From Rhodoferax sp. (GTDB lineage: Bacteria; Pseudomonadota; Gammaproteobacteria; Burkholderiales; Burkholderiaceae_C), in the NCBI GenBank assembly GCA_017880985.1, contig JADGRK010000109.1:1-7684 (forward strand): 7,684 bases of DNA. The letters are read 5' to 3'. The position numbers were made by a program, and so were the translations under genes. Below the pieces are notes generated by a model, which ran no database searches, was not told the origin of the DNA, and saw only the letters and a program-made list of their open reading frames with translations. Shown here in pieces: positions 1 through 5,981 of the stretch. Numbering within the stretch: position 1 is the stretch's first letter; every line of letters begins with the position of its first letter.

Positions 1-297
1 ACCGGCCCCCAAGGGGTTATGCCCAACGCTGTGCATGGAATCGCCTCTGCCACGCAGGTAATCAAGCACTTGAATCGGGCGAAACAAAAATGCCCCAAAG
101 CGTGACCAGTAGCCACCCACAAAGCCCCATACCAGACGAAATAACAGCAAGGTCAGAACGCAGTAGCCCAAACGAAAATGCCAGGCCATGGCACTGCCTC
201 CGATCTTGGCGGTAGTGATCAATCCAACAAAACAAAACACCAGCACCCAATGAAACAGGCGCGTGGGTGCATCCCAAATACGAACCATGACAGGCAT
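1..297 (-). CDS. Cytochrome b561-type membrane protein (partial, 5' part)
   Basis: Ninety-nine codons of an open frame begin at ATG 297-295 and leave the window at base 1, so the C-terminal part is missing. The protein starts MPVMVRIWDAPTRLFHW, the usual opening of the bacterial cytochrome b561 / Ni-Fe hydrogenase cytochrome b family. His16 lies in the first membrane segment (about 14-30) and His40 at the start of the second (about 40-60); histidines in these places bind b haem in the family. The stretch GHNPLGAG at 92-99 is also family-typical. Such proteins sit in the inner membrane and pass electrons between quinol and a periplasmic partner, often a c-type cytochrome. The divergent neighbour is a cytochrome c', which suggests a redox pair, though this is inference. 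A second start, ATG 288-286 (Met4), is possible; neither has a strong Shine-Dalgarno sequence. Confidence 0.85.
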   Translation of the reverse strand, partial: MPVMVRIWDAPTRLFHWVLVFCFVGLITTAKIGGSAMAWHFRLGYCVLTLLLFRLVWGFVGGYWSRFGAFLFRPIQVLDYLRGRGDSMHSVGHNPLGAG

Positions 298-386
298 AAT
301 TGCTTTCAGATGAGCGCCAGCAGATTTTGGCAGGCCACTCTACACCGCACTTCCTAGTGAATTAGTTTAACGACGAAAGATAAACC
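298..386. promoter_or_regulatory. Divergent intergenic region, cytochrome b561 / cytochrome c'
   Basis: These 89 bases separate two divergent haem-protein genes and must hold the promoters of both unless distant ones are used. I see no convincing sigma-70 pair. A TTGGCA at 327-332 has no good -10 at normal spacing. No FNR-type TTGAT-N4-ATCAA palindrome is visible. A purine-rich GAAAG about 8 nt before the ATG at 387 can serve as ribosome binding site for the cytochrome c' gene. Confidence 0.45.
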
Positions 387-839
387 ATGAAGAAACCAAT
401 TTTTTTGATTTTGGGCGCACTGGCAGCCAGCCTGGCGGTTCCGGCATCAGCCCAGTTTGCAAAAGCTGAAGATGCCATCAAGTACCGCCAAAGCGCGCTG
501 TTTGTGATGCAACAGAATTTTTCCCGGGTGGCGGCTATGGCAGCCGGCAAGACGGCGTTTGATGCCAAAGTGGCAGCTGACAGTGCGGCGGCGGCTGACT
601 TCATGGCCAAACTGCCTTGGGTCGGCTTTCAGCCGGGCACCGAGACGGGCCAAACCAAGGCCAAGCCCGAGATTTGGTCTGGCAAGGCAAAGTTTGATGA
701 CTATGCAGTCAAGATGCAAACGGAAATGACCAAGCTGGCCAGCGCAGCCAAGGCGGGCAATCTTGATGCGATAAAAACCGCCGTCAACGCTACCGGGGGT
801 GCCTGCAAGTCGTGTCATGACGATTTTCGCGCCAAGTAA
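387..839 (+). CDS. Cytochrome c' (class II c-type cytochrome), periplasmic
   Basis: The 150-residue precursor has a Sec signal peptide with a Lys-Lys N-region, a hydrophobic core and probable cleavage after AxA at residue 22, giving a mature start QFAKAED. One haem site, CKSCH at 140-144, lies near the C-terminus, as in class II cytochromes c (four-helix bundles). The mature sequence resembles the Alcaligenes xylosoxidans cytochrome c' as I remember it: QFAKxEDAxKYRQSAL near the N-terminus, LPWxxFxPGTE in the middle and CHDxxR at the end. Leu38 (mature Leu16) matches the distal-pocket leucine and Arg148 the proximal arginine of that protein. This favours five-coordinate cytochrome c', which binds NO, over six-coordinate c556. 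The likely role is NO binding or protection, or electron transfer, in the periplasm. Some family members are named cycP. Confidence 0.93.
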   Translation: MKKPIFLILGALAASLAVPASAQFAKAEDAIKYRQSALFVMQQNFSRVAAMAAGKTAFDAKVAADSAAAADFMAKLPWVGFQPGTETGQTKAKPEIWSGKAKFDDYAVKMQTEMTKLASAAKAGNLDAIKTAVNATGGACKSCHDDFRAK

Positions 840-1061
840 CCAAGTTCATCGCTGGGCACGGGTTAAGATGCACGTCAATTCTTGCATTGCAGACTACCTC
901 TATGAGTCAACCCGGGCTTTGTTCCATTCCACTGGTTTCTTGTCGCTGTTTTTTTGTCGGTACGCCGCAGGTGCGCCGGGTTTTTGACCCGGTGGTGCCG
1001 GTCTAAAGCGCAAGTCAGGCTCCCGGTTTCCGGGTTAGCCCGTGACCAGCCGCACACTGTC
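840..1061. other. Gene-free stretch with small GC-rich hairpins upstream of the MFS gene
   Basis: No credible gene is seen in these 222 bases. Perfect inverted repeats occur at 976-992 (CCGGGT / ACCCGG, 5-nt loop) and 1022-1034 (CCCGG / CCGGG, TTT loop). The second competes with CGGG-TTAG-CCCG at 1031-1042, so the two are mutually exclusive. None is followed by a T-run, so none is a clear intrinsic terminator for the cytochrome c' gene. They could shape the leader of the MFS-PTS transcript, but this is only a possibility. Confidence 0.3.
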
Positions 1062-2303
1062 ATGACACTTCTACCACGGCGTACCGCGGTTCTGGTCTTT
1101 GTGGCGTTTGCCTACGCCTATTTCTTGTCGTCCCTGATTCGGGCCATCACGGCCACCTTGTCGCCCACCCTGACGCAAGAGTTCACGCTCAATGCCGGTG
1201 ATCTGGGCCTGCTCGCCGGGGGCTATTTTTTTGGTTTTGCCGCCACTCAATTGCCGCTTGGCGGTTGGCTGGACCGCTTTGGTCCAAAGAAAGTCATTCT
1301 TTATTTATTGTTGGTGGCGATGTTCAGTTGCGGTGCTTTTGCGCTGACGAGCAGCTTCTCGGGTTTGTTGCTGGCGCGCGTTCTCAGCGGCATTGGGGTG
1401 AGCGCCTGCCTGATGGCTCCTTTAACCGGCTACCGGCGCTGGTTTGATGCGGCGGTGCTGATGCGCGCCAATTCGTGGATGCTGATGATCGGTTCGTTGG
1501 GCATGGTGGCTTCCACCTTGCCGGTTCAATGGTTGCTCCCAGTTATCGGGTGGCGTGCGCTATTTTGGCTATTGGGGCTGATGGTTGTGGCCGCGATCGC
1601 GCTGATCGCGTGGCAGGTACCTCGATGGAATCCAACGCAGGCGGCAGAGGCTCGCACAGGGCCGGTCAGGGCCAGTTATGCGGAAGTCTGGCGGCATCCC
1701 TATTTCCGCAAGATGGCACCCATCGGTTTTTTTTGTTACGGTGGTTTGATTGCCATCCAGACCTTGTGGGCGACACCCTGGATGATCAGGGTGGCAGGTT
1801 ACACGGCCCTGCAAGCCGCCAGCGGATTGTTCTGGATCAATGTCGCGATGCTGGTCGCTTTTTGGGCCTGGGGCCTGGCCAACCCCTGGCTGACCCGGCA
1901 CGGCTACCACGCGGAGCGCCTGATTGCCTGGGGTCTGCCCGTCAGTTTTGTCCTGCTTGCTATTATTGTAATAGCTGGCCCCGCTTTATCAACGGAGGCT
2001 GGTGCCCTATGGGCCATCTATTGTGTGAGTTGCACTTTTGTTGCACTGGCGCAACCGTCGGTGGCAATGGCGTTTGCGCCGAGCCTGGCCGGGCGCGCAC
2101 TTTCTGCCTTCAACCTGCTGCTGTTTGCTGGTGCCTTTACGCTGCAGTGGGGCATTGGCCTGGCGGTGGATGGGTTCCAGGCGCTAGGACTGACCGAGAC
2201 GCAGTCCTTTCAATCGGCCATGGGCGTATTTTTGATAGGCTCGGTGGCGGCCTATGTCTCTTTTGTGACCGCAAAAAGCCATAATCAGTCCCTCCCTAGT
2301 TGA
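1062..2303 (+). CDS. MFS (major facilitator superfamily) permease
   Basis: From ATG 1062 the product has 413 residues and about twelve hydrophobic segments, the normal MFS size and layout. The loop between helices 2 and 3 carries the MFS motif A, GGWLDRFGPKK at 67-77, with the key Asp71-Arg72 and Gly74. A longer hydrophilic stretch at about 188-218 fits the central loop between the six-helix halves. The frame stays open 36 codons further upstream (from 954), but that part is Arg/Cys-rich and unlike a membrane protein start, so I place the start at MTLLPRR just before helix 1; it lacks a clear Shine-Dalgarno. The substrate cannot be told from sequence. The stop lies only 17-26 bp before the EIIA gene, so the two are probably cotranscribed. 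Codons about 299-317 lie within a 53-bp repeat shared with the glcD upstream region. Confidence 0.85.
   Translation: MTLLPRRTAVLVFVAFAYAYFLSSLIRAITATLSPTLTQEFTLNAGDLGLLAGGYFFGFAATQLPLGGWLDRFGPKKVILYLLLVAMFSCGAFALTSSFSGLLLARVLSGIGVSACLMAPLTGYRRWFDAAVLMRANSWMLMIGSLGMVASTLPVQWLLPVIGWRALFWLLGLMVVAAIALIAWQVPRWNPTQAAEARTGPVRASYAEVWRHPYFRKMAPIGFFCYGGLIAIQTLWATPWMIRVAGYTALQAASGLFWINVAMLVAFWAWGLANPWLTRHGYHAERLIAWGLPVSFVLLAIIVIAGPALSTEAGALWAIYCVSCTFVALAQPSVAMAFAPSLAGRALSAFNLLLFAGAFTLQWGIGLAVDGFQALGLTETQSFQSAMGVFLIGSVAAYVSFVTAKSHNQSLPS
1958..2010 (+). repeat. 53-bp dispersed repeat, copy A (inside the MFS gene)
   Basis: This stretch aligns without gaps to 7583-7635; by hand count 33 of 53 bases are identical, clustered in conserved blocks. 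Both copies start TGCTAT, reach AATAGCTG at offset 13-20, share ACGG at offsets 15-18 after that, and end in a GGCT...CC-CTAT block. Within it, GCTAT (1960 onward, with G at 1959) pairs with ATAGC, and GGC pairs with GCC near 1997-2006, so two small hairpins are possible. It looks like the GCTAT...ATAGC extragenic repeat I remember from Comamonadaceae genomes. Here it is read in frame as part of a membrane helix and the following loop. Confidence 0.5.
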
Positions 2304-2329
2304 GGTCTGACCTGTAGCCATTGAAAAAA

Positions 2330-2776
2330 ATGAACAACCACCTTCTCATCATTGCGCATGCCCCCTTGGCCAGTGCCTTACGTCAGTGCGTGCTGCATGT
2401 GTTCCCGGACCAGGCGCAGGGAGTCGCGGCGTTTGATGTGCAACCCAATATCCCACCTGAAGAAACGCTGGCGGCGGCCAGACAGGCCATGGCGTTGCTT
2501 GATGCGCCGAATATCATGGTGCTGACGGATGTGTTTGGTGCCACGCCTTGCAATGTGGCGCAAAAAATGGTGGACGGTGTGAATTCAAAATTGATCGCCG
2601 GGGTTAATCTGCCGATGCTGTTGCGGACCATCACCTATCGCCATGAATCGCTGGATTCACTGGTCGCAAGAGCCCTGGCGGGCGGCACGCAAGGGGTGAT
2701 GCAGGTGGCAGTGGCCGCACCGCAGAACCAGGTGAGAAAAAAGAATGATCAAAGCCTCTACGACCATCACAAATAA
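2330..2776 (+). CDS. PTS EIIA component, mannose/sorbose (EIIA-Man) family
   Basis: The 148-residue product is a stand-alone, soluble EIIA of the mannose family. With the ATG at 2330 as start, the phosphorylated histidine is His10 in LLIIAHAPLA and the conserved active-site aspartate is Asp67 in LTDVFGATPCN, the same numbers as in E. coli ManX; this supports that start. A TTG nine bases upstream (2321) is an alternative that adds MKK. It would accept phosphate from HPr. There is no fused EIIB domain and no EIIB or EIIC gene nearby, so a signalling role is more likely than sugar import. The final residues (about 139-148, hydrophilic and His-rich) are encoded where the gene overlaps ptsH by 32 nt. 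It lies between an MFS gene and ptsH on one probable transcript. Confidence 0.93.
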   Translation: MNNHLLIIAHAPLASALRQCVLHVFPDQAQGVAAFDVQPNIPPEETLAAARQAMALLDAPNIMVLTDVFGATPCNVAQKMVDGVNSKLIAGVNLPMLLRTITYRHESLDSLVARALAGGTQGVMQVAVAAPQNQVRKKNDQSLYDHHK

Positions 2777-3014
2777 GCTCGGCCTGCATGCGCGGGCCTC
2801 GGCCAAGCTCACCAAACTGGCCGGTGGCTACGCGTGCGAAATCTGGATTGCCAGGGGCGGGCGGCGCGTCAATGCCAAGAGCATCATGGGCGTCATGATG
2901 CTGGCGGCGGGTATTGGCAGCACGGTTGATATCGACATCAGCGGCGAGCGCGAACAAGAAGCCATGGAGGCGCTGTTGGCGCTCATCGCCGACAGATTCG
3001 GAGAAGGCGAGTGA
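2745..3014 (+). CDS. ptsH: Phosphocarrier protein HPr
   Basis: The 89-residue product is a full-length HPr, the small cytoplasmic protein that carries phosphate from Enzyme I to EIIA. The active-site histidine is His15 in NKLGLHARAS. A serine stands at the regulatory position, Ser46 in VNAKSIMGVMML, the site phosphorylated by HPr kinase/phosphorylase where that enzyme exists; hprK is not in this window. The start ATG at 2745 is preceded by AGGTGAG at good spacing and lies inside the end of the EIIA gene in another frame, with a 32-nt overlap that suggests translational coupling. Enzyme I follows after 117 bp. Length, both phosphosites and neighbours agree, so the call is firm. Confidence 0.96.
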   Translation: MIKASTTITNKLGLHARASAKLTKLAGGYACEIWIARGGRRVNAKSIMGVMMLAAGIGSTVDIDISGEREQEAMEALLALIADRFGEGE

Positions 3015-3030
3015 TATGGCCCCCGCGCTT

Positions 3031-3093
3031 GTCACTTCGTGTACTGCGCTGCCCCCCGAGGGGGCTGTCTCGCCTTGGGGCGGCCCGGCGGCG
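3031..3093. repeat. GC-rich palindromic intergenic element between ptsH and ptsI
   Basis: The gap holds a perfect hairpin, GCCCCCCGAGGGGGC at 3051-3065 (6-bp stem, CGA loop), then a second, CGCC-TTGG-GGCG at 3071-3082, then CCCGGCGGCG. The order 'C-run GAG G-run, then CGCCTTGGGGCGGCCCGGCG' looks like a repeat I remember from many Comamonadaceae intergenic regions; I cannot confirm this here. There is no T-run, so it is not an ordinary intrinsic terminator. Strong hairpins inside the pts transcript could stabilise the upstream part or reduce read-through into ptsI. Confidence 0.5.
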
Positions 3094-3131
3094 AAACTCA
3101 CCCCCACTTTCGCAATGACGCGGGCAAAGAA

Positions 3132-4907
3132 ATGACGTTTTCCATTCACGGCTTGGCAGTGGCCCGTGGCATCGCCATCGGGCGGGCGGTGCTGGTGGCC
3201 TCCAGCCGGGTCGATGTGGCGCACTATTTCATTGATGCGTCGCAGGTGGACGCCGAGATTGAACGGGTGCGCGCCGGGCGCGATGCGGCGGTGGAGGAAA
3301 TCCAGCGCCTGCAAGCCAGTGTGGGACATATGGGCCCCAAAGAGGCACCGCATGAGTTGATTGCGCTGCTCGATGTGCACTTGATGTTGCTTCAGGATGA
3401 AGAGTTGTCGAGCGGCGTCAGGCACTGGATCCGGGATCGTCTGTACAACGCCGAATGGGCTCTGACGACCCAACTTGAGGTGATTGCCCGCCAGTTTGAC
3501 GAAATGGAGGACGAATACCTGCGCGGACGCAAGGCCGACCTCGAACAAATTACCGAAAAAGTATTGCGCGCGATGAGCGGCGTGGCCTCGCCGGTGACGC
3601 TGTCGTCGAGCCGCACGACACGCAAGCTCTCGCAGCAAGACCTGCTGCTCGACGACACGGTCGATGTGCCCCTGATTCTGGTGGCACATGACCTGTCGCC
3701 AGCCGACATGCTGCAGTTCAAGCAAAGCGTGTTTGCCGGCTTTGTGACTGACTTCGGTGGCAAAACCTCGCACACCGCCATCGTCGCCCGTAGCCTGGAT
3801 ATTCCAGCGGTCGTGGGCGCGCGCTTGTCAAGCCAGTTGGTGCGCCAGGACGACTGGGTCATCATCGATGGCGATGCTGGCGTGATGGTGGTGGACCCCT
3901 CACCCATTGTGCTGGCCGAGTATGGCTTCAAGCAGCGCCAGGGTGAGCTCGAACGCGGGCGCCTGAGCCGCTTGCTGCACACCCCTGCGGTCACCATGGA
4001 TGGTCAAAGAATTGAATTGCTCGCCAACATCGAGATGCCCGAAGACGCCACCGGTGCGGTCCAGGCCGGTGCCGTGGGTGTCGGCTTGTTCCGCAGCGAA
4101 TTTCTGTTCATGGGGCGCCATGGTCGGTTGCCCAATGAAGAAGAACAGTATCAAGCCTACCGGCGCGCCGTCGAGGGCATGCAGGGCTTGCCGGTCACGA
4201 TCCGCACTGTCGATGTGGGCGCCGACAAGCGGCTGGATGAATCACTACCGGATGCTGCCCACCTGAACCCCGCGCTCGGCCTGCGTGCCATTCGCTGGAG
4301 CCTGGCTGACCCCGCCATGTTCCTGACGCAGTTACGGGCGATCCTGCGCGCAGCCGCCCATGGCCCGACGAACCTGCTGATACCGATGCTGGTTCAAGCC
4401 AGCGAAATTCGTCAAGCCTTTTCCTTTATCGACCATGCCCGCGTGCAGCTCGATAACCAGGGTATTGCCTATGGACCAGTCAAGATTGGCGCCATGATTG
4501 AAGTGCCCGCTGCGGCCCTGACACTCAAAGTGTTCCTCAAGTATTTTGATTTCCTGTCGATCGGTACCAACGATCTGATCCAGTACACCCTGGCGATCGA
4601 CCGCACCGATGAATCAGTGGCGCACCTGTACGATCCCCTGCATCCCGCCGTGCTGCGGCTGGTGGCGCTGACCATCGCTGAATGCAAAGCCCAGGCCAAG
4701 CCTGTCAGCGTGTGTGGCGAGATGGCCGGCGACCCCAGTCTGACCCGTTTGTTGCTGGGCATGGGGCTGCGCAGTTTTTCAATGCATCCAGCGCAAATTC
4801 TGGCCGTCAAACAAGAAGTGCTGCGTGCCGATGCCGGCAAGCTGGTCAAGTGGGCCGAGCAGGTGATGGCCGATGACGAGCCTGGCCTGCGTATCACCAG
4901 GCATTAG
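3132..4907 (+). CDS. ptsI: PTS Enzyme I (phosphoenolpyruvate-protein phosphotransferase)
   Basis: The 591-residue product moves phosphate from PEP to HPr in the cytoplasm. The N-terminal HPr-binding region (about 1-150) is followed by the swivelling domain with phospho-histidine His214 in GGKTSHTAIVAR. The C-terminal PEP-binding barrel has Arg321 (GLFRSEFLF), Arg358 (IRTVDVGADK), Asn480-Asp481 (SIGTNDLIQYT) and Cys528 (VCGEMAGDP). All are shifted by 25-26 from the E. coli residues I remember (His189, Arg296, Arg332, Asn454, Cys502), largely because of roughly 18 extra linker residues at about 151-180. There is no N-terminal GAF domain, so it is ptsI rather than ptsP. The frame is open back to 3039, but that part is the GC-rich intergenic element; MTFSIHGLAVARG at 3132 is the family-like start. 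The Shine-Dalgarno is weak. Confidence 0.96.
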   Translation: MTFSIHGLAVARGIAIGRAVLVASSRVDVAHYFIDASQVDAEIERVRAGRDAAVEEIQRLQASVGHMGPKEAPHELIALLDVHLMLLQDEELSSGVRHWIRDRLYNAEWALTTQLEVIARQFDEMEDEYLRGRKADLEQITEKVLRAMSGVASPVTLSSSRTTRKLSQQDLLLDDTVDVPLILVAHDLSPADMLQFKQSVFAGFVTDFGGKTSHTAIVARSLDIPAVVGARLSSQLVRQDDWVIIDGDAGVMVVDPSPIVLAEYGFKQRQGELERGRLSRLLHTPAVTMDGQRIELLANIEMPEDATGAVQAGAVGVGLFRSEFLFMGRHGRLPNEEEQYQAYRRAVEGMQGLPVTIRTVDVGADKRLDESLPDAAHLNPALGLRAIRWSLADPAMFLTQLRAILRAAAHGPTNLLIPMLVQASEIRQAFSFIDHARVQLDNQGIAYGPVKIGAMIEVPAAALTLKVFLKYFDFLSIGTNDLIQYTLAIDRTDESVAHLYDPLHPAVLRLVALTIAECKAQAKPVSVCGEMAGDPSLTRLLLGMGLRSFSMHPAQILAVKQEVLRADAGKLVKWAEQVMADDEPGLRITRH

Positions 4908-4909
4908 AC

Positions 4910-5635
4910 TCAGAACAGCCGGAACAGCAGCGGGATCAGCAGCGAGGCCAACACCACCTGTAGCCCCAGCGCCAACCCGGCGTAAGCACCGGCATCGGCA
5001 TTGACCTGCAGTGCCCTGGCTGCGCCGATGCCGTGCGCGGCGGTGCCCAGGGAAAAACCACGGGCCATCCAGCCACCCGGGTCGGTGGGGATTTTGAGCG
5101 CGGCAAACAGGTATTTGCCGCTCAGGGCGCCCACCATGCCGGTGATTACGGCAAAAACGGCCGCTAAGGCGGGAATGCCGCCAATCTTGTCGGCGATGCC
5201 CATCGCCACCGGCGCCGTGACCGATTTCGGTGCCAGCGATAGCACCACATCCAGGGGCAGTCCAACCGACCAGCCCAGTGCCAGCGCGGAACCGCTGGCC
5301 GCTACGCCACCTGCCAGCGCTGCCAGCAGCAGGGCACGCCAGTGCAGACGCAAAGCGTCGCGTCGCTCCCATAGCGGCCAGGCCAGCGCCACCACCGCCG
5401 GGCCAAGCAGGAAATGAATGAATTGCGCGCCTGCAAAATAGCTGGGGTAACTGACGCCAGTGGCCAGCAGCCCAGCGGCAATGATCACCACCGTCCACAG
5501 CACCGGGTTGGCCCAGGGCGCCTGCTGCAGCCGCGCGTAAACGGCTTGCGCCAGCACATACACGACCAGTGTGGCCGTCAAGCCAAACAACGGCGTGGCC
5601 GAGAGATAGACCCAGAGCTCAACGAATTTAGGCAT
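4910..5635 (-). CDS. lrgB: LrgB/CidB family membrane protein
   Basis: The 241-residue product is a hydrophobic inner-membrane protein of the LrgB family, at the usual length. Family blocks visible are the stretch around 65-88 with FLLGPAVVALAWPL, LAPKSVTAPVAMGIADKIGG at 134-153, and GTAAHGIGAARA at 197-208. LrgB works with LrgA. The pair was first linked to murein hydrolase export and cell death in Staphylococcus. Later family work points to small carboxylate transport: pyruvate in Bacillus PftAB and glycolate/glycerate in plant PLGG1. Here it overlaps lrgA by 8 nt and is third in a glcD operon, so transport of glycolate or a related 2-hydroxyacid is a reasonable inference. Its stop lies 2 bp from that of the converging ptsI. 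The symbol names the family, not a proven function. Confidence 0.92.
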   Translation of the reverse strand: MPKFVELWVYLSATPLFGLTATLVVYVLAQAVYARLQQAPWANPVLWTVVIIAAGLLATGVSYPSYFAGAQFIHFLLGPAVVALAWPLWERRDALRLHWRALLLAALAGGVAASGSALALGWSVGLPLDVVLSLAPKSVTAPVAMGIADKIGGIPALAAVFAVITGMVGALSGKYLFAALKIPTDPGGWMARGFSLGTAAHGIGAARALQVNADAGAYAGLALGLQVVLASLLIPLLFRLF

Positions 5636-5975
5636 CGTTTTTGTCCTTGAACCGCCGCAAGGTCAGCGCCGTCACAGCCAGGCCGATCCAGGTGGACAGC
5701 ACAATCACAACCAGTATGCGCAGGCCGTATTGCGCTACCAGCCCAAGGTGGGTCATGACCCCGACGCCGACCGGCACAAACAGCAGCGAGAGGTGCGACA
5801 GCAGGAAGTTGGCGCAGGCCGCCACCGGCTCGCGTACCGGTTCCCAGCGCAGGGCAACCAGTAGCAACAGCATGCCAATGACCGGGCCGGGAAAGGGCAA
5901 CAACAAGCCCCGTGCCAGTAGCTCGCCCACCGACTGCAACCCCAGAAGCCAGGCCAGACCGTGCAGCGCGTTCAT
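5628..5975 (-). CDS. lrgA: LrgA/CidA family membrane protein
   Basis: The 115-residue product has four hydrophobic segments (about 5-25, 28-43, 57-80 and 84-107) and a charged C-terminus, RRFKDKNDA, as in the holin-like LrgA/CidA family. Typical blocks are FPGPVIGMLLLL at 28-39 and LLFVPVGVGVM at 64-74. It starts at ATG 5975-5973, only 6 bp after the glcD stop, and its stop codon overlaps the lrgB start, so the three genes should be translated as one unit. It is expected to form a membrane complex with LrgB. Homologues are called either cidA or lrgA, and sequence alone does not separate the two. The function is inferred from the neighbours to be transport linked to glycolate oxidation; murein-hydrolase control is the older alternative. 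Confidence 0.9.
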   Translation of the reverse strand: MNALHGLAWLLGLQSVGELLARGLLLPFPGPVIGMLLLLVALRWEPVREPVAACANFLLSHLSLLFVPVGVGVMTHLGLVAQYGLRILVVIVLSTWIGLAVTALTLRRFKDKNDA

Positions 5976-5981
5976 GCCGGT

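Noticed and set aside
62..277. Minus-strand 71-codon open frame at the left edge
   Set aside because: It is the wrong frame of the cytochrome b561 gene; the frame starting at 297 gives clear family motifs.
976..992. Hairpin CCGGGT/ACCCGG as the cytochrome c' terminator
   Set aside because: No T-run follows it and it lies 137 bp after the stop codon, so it was kept only as an unexplained hairpin.
1475..2284. Plus-strand 269-codon open frame inside the MFS gene
   Set aside because: It is a shadow frame rich in Arg, Gly and Cys with no membrane pattern; the MFS frame carries motif A and regular helices.
3039..3131. N-terminal extension of Enzyme I from an upstream ATG at 3039
   Set aside because: The added 31 residues come from the GC-rich palindromic element and do not resemble Enzyme I, whose normal start fits ATG 3132.
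2631..3773. Long minus-strand open frame (380 codons) opposite EIIA, ptsH and ptsI
   Set aside because: It lies antisense to three firmly identified pts genes, is rich in Arg, His, Gln and Ala with no recognisable domain, and is explained by the GC-rich codon use of the real genes.
4880..4902. Inverted repeat GCCTGG...CCAGGC at the end of ptsI as a terminator
   Set aside because: The stem is only 6 bp with an 11-nt loop, lies inside coding sequence, and has no T-run on either side.
4779..5498. Minus-strand 239-codon open frame overlapping lrgB and the end of ptsI
   Set aside because: It is a shifted-frame shadow of lrgB, rich in Gly, Arg and Trp; the lrgB frame has the family motifs.
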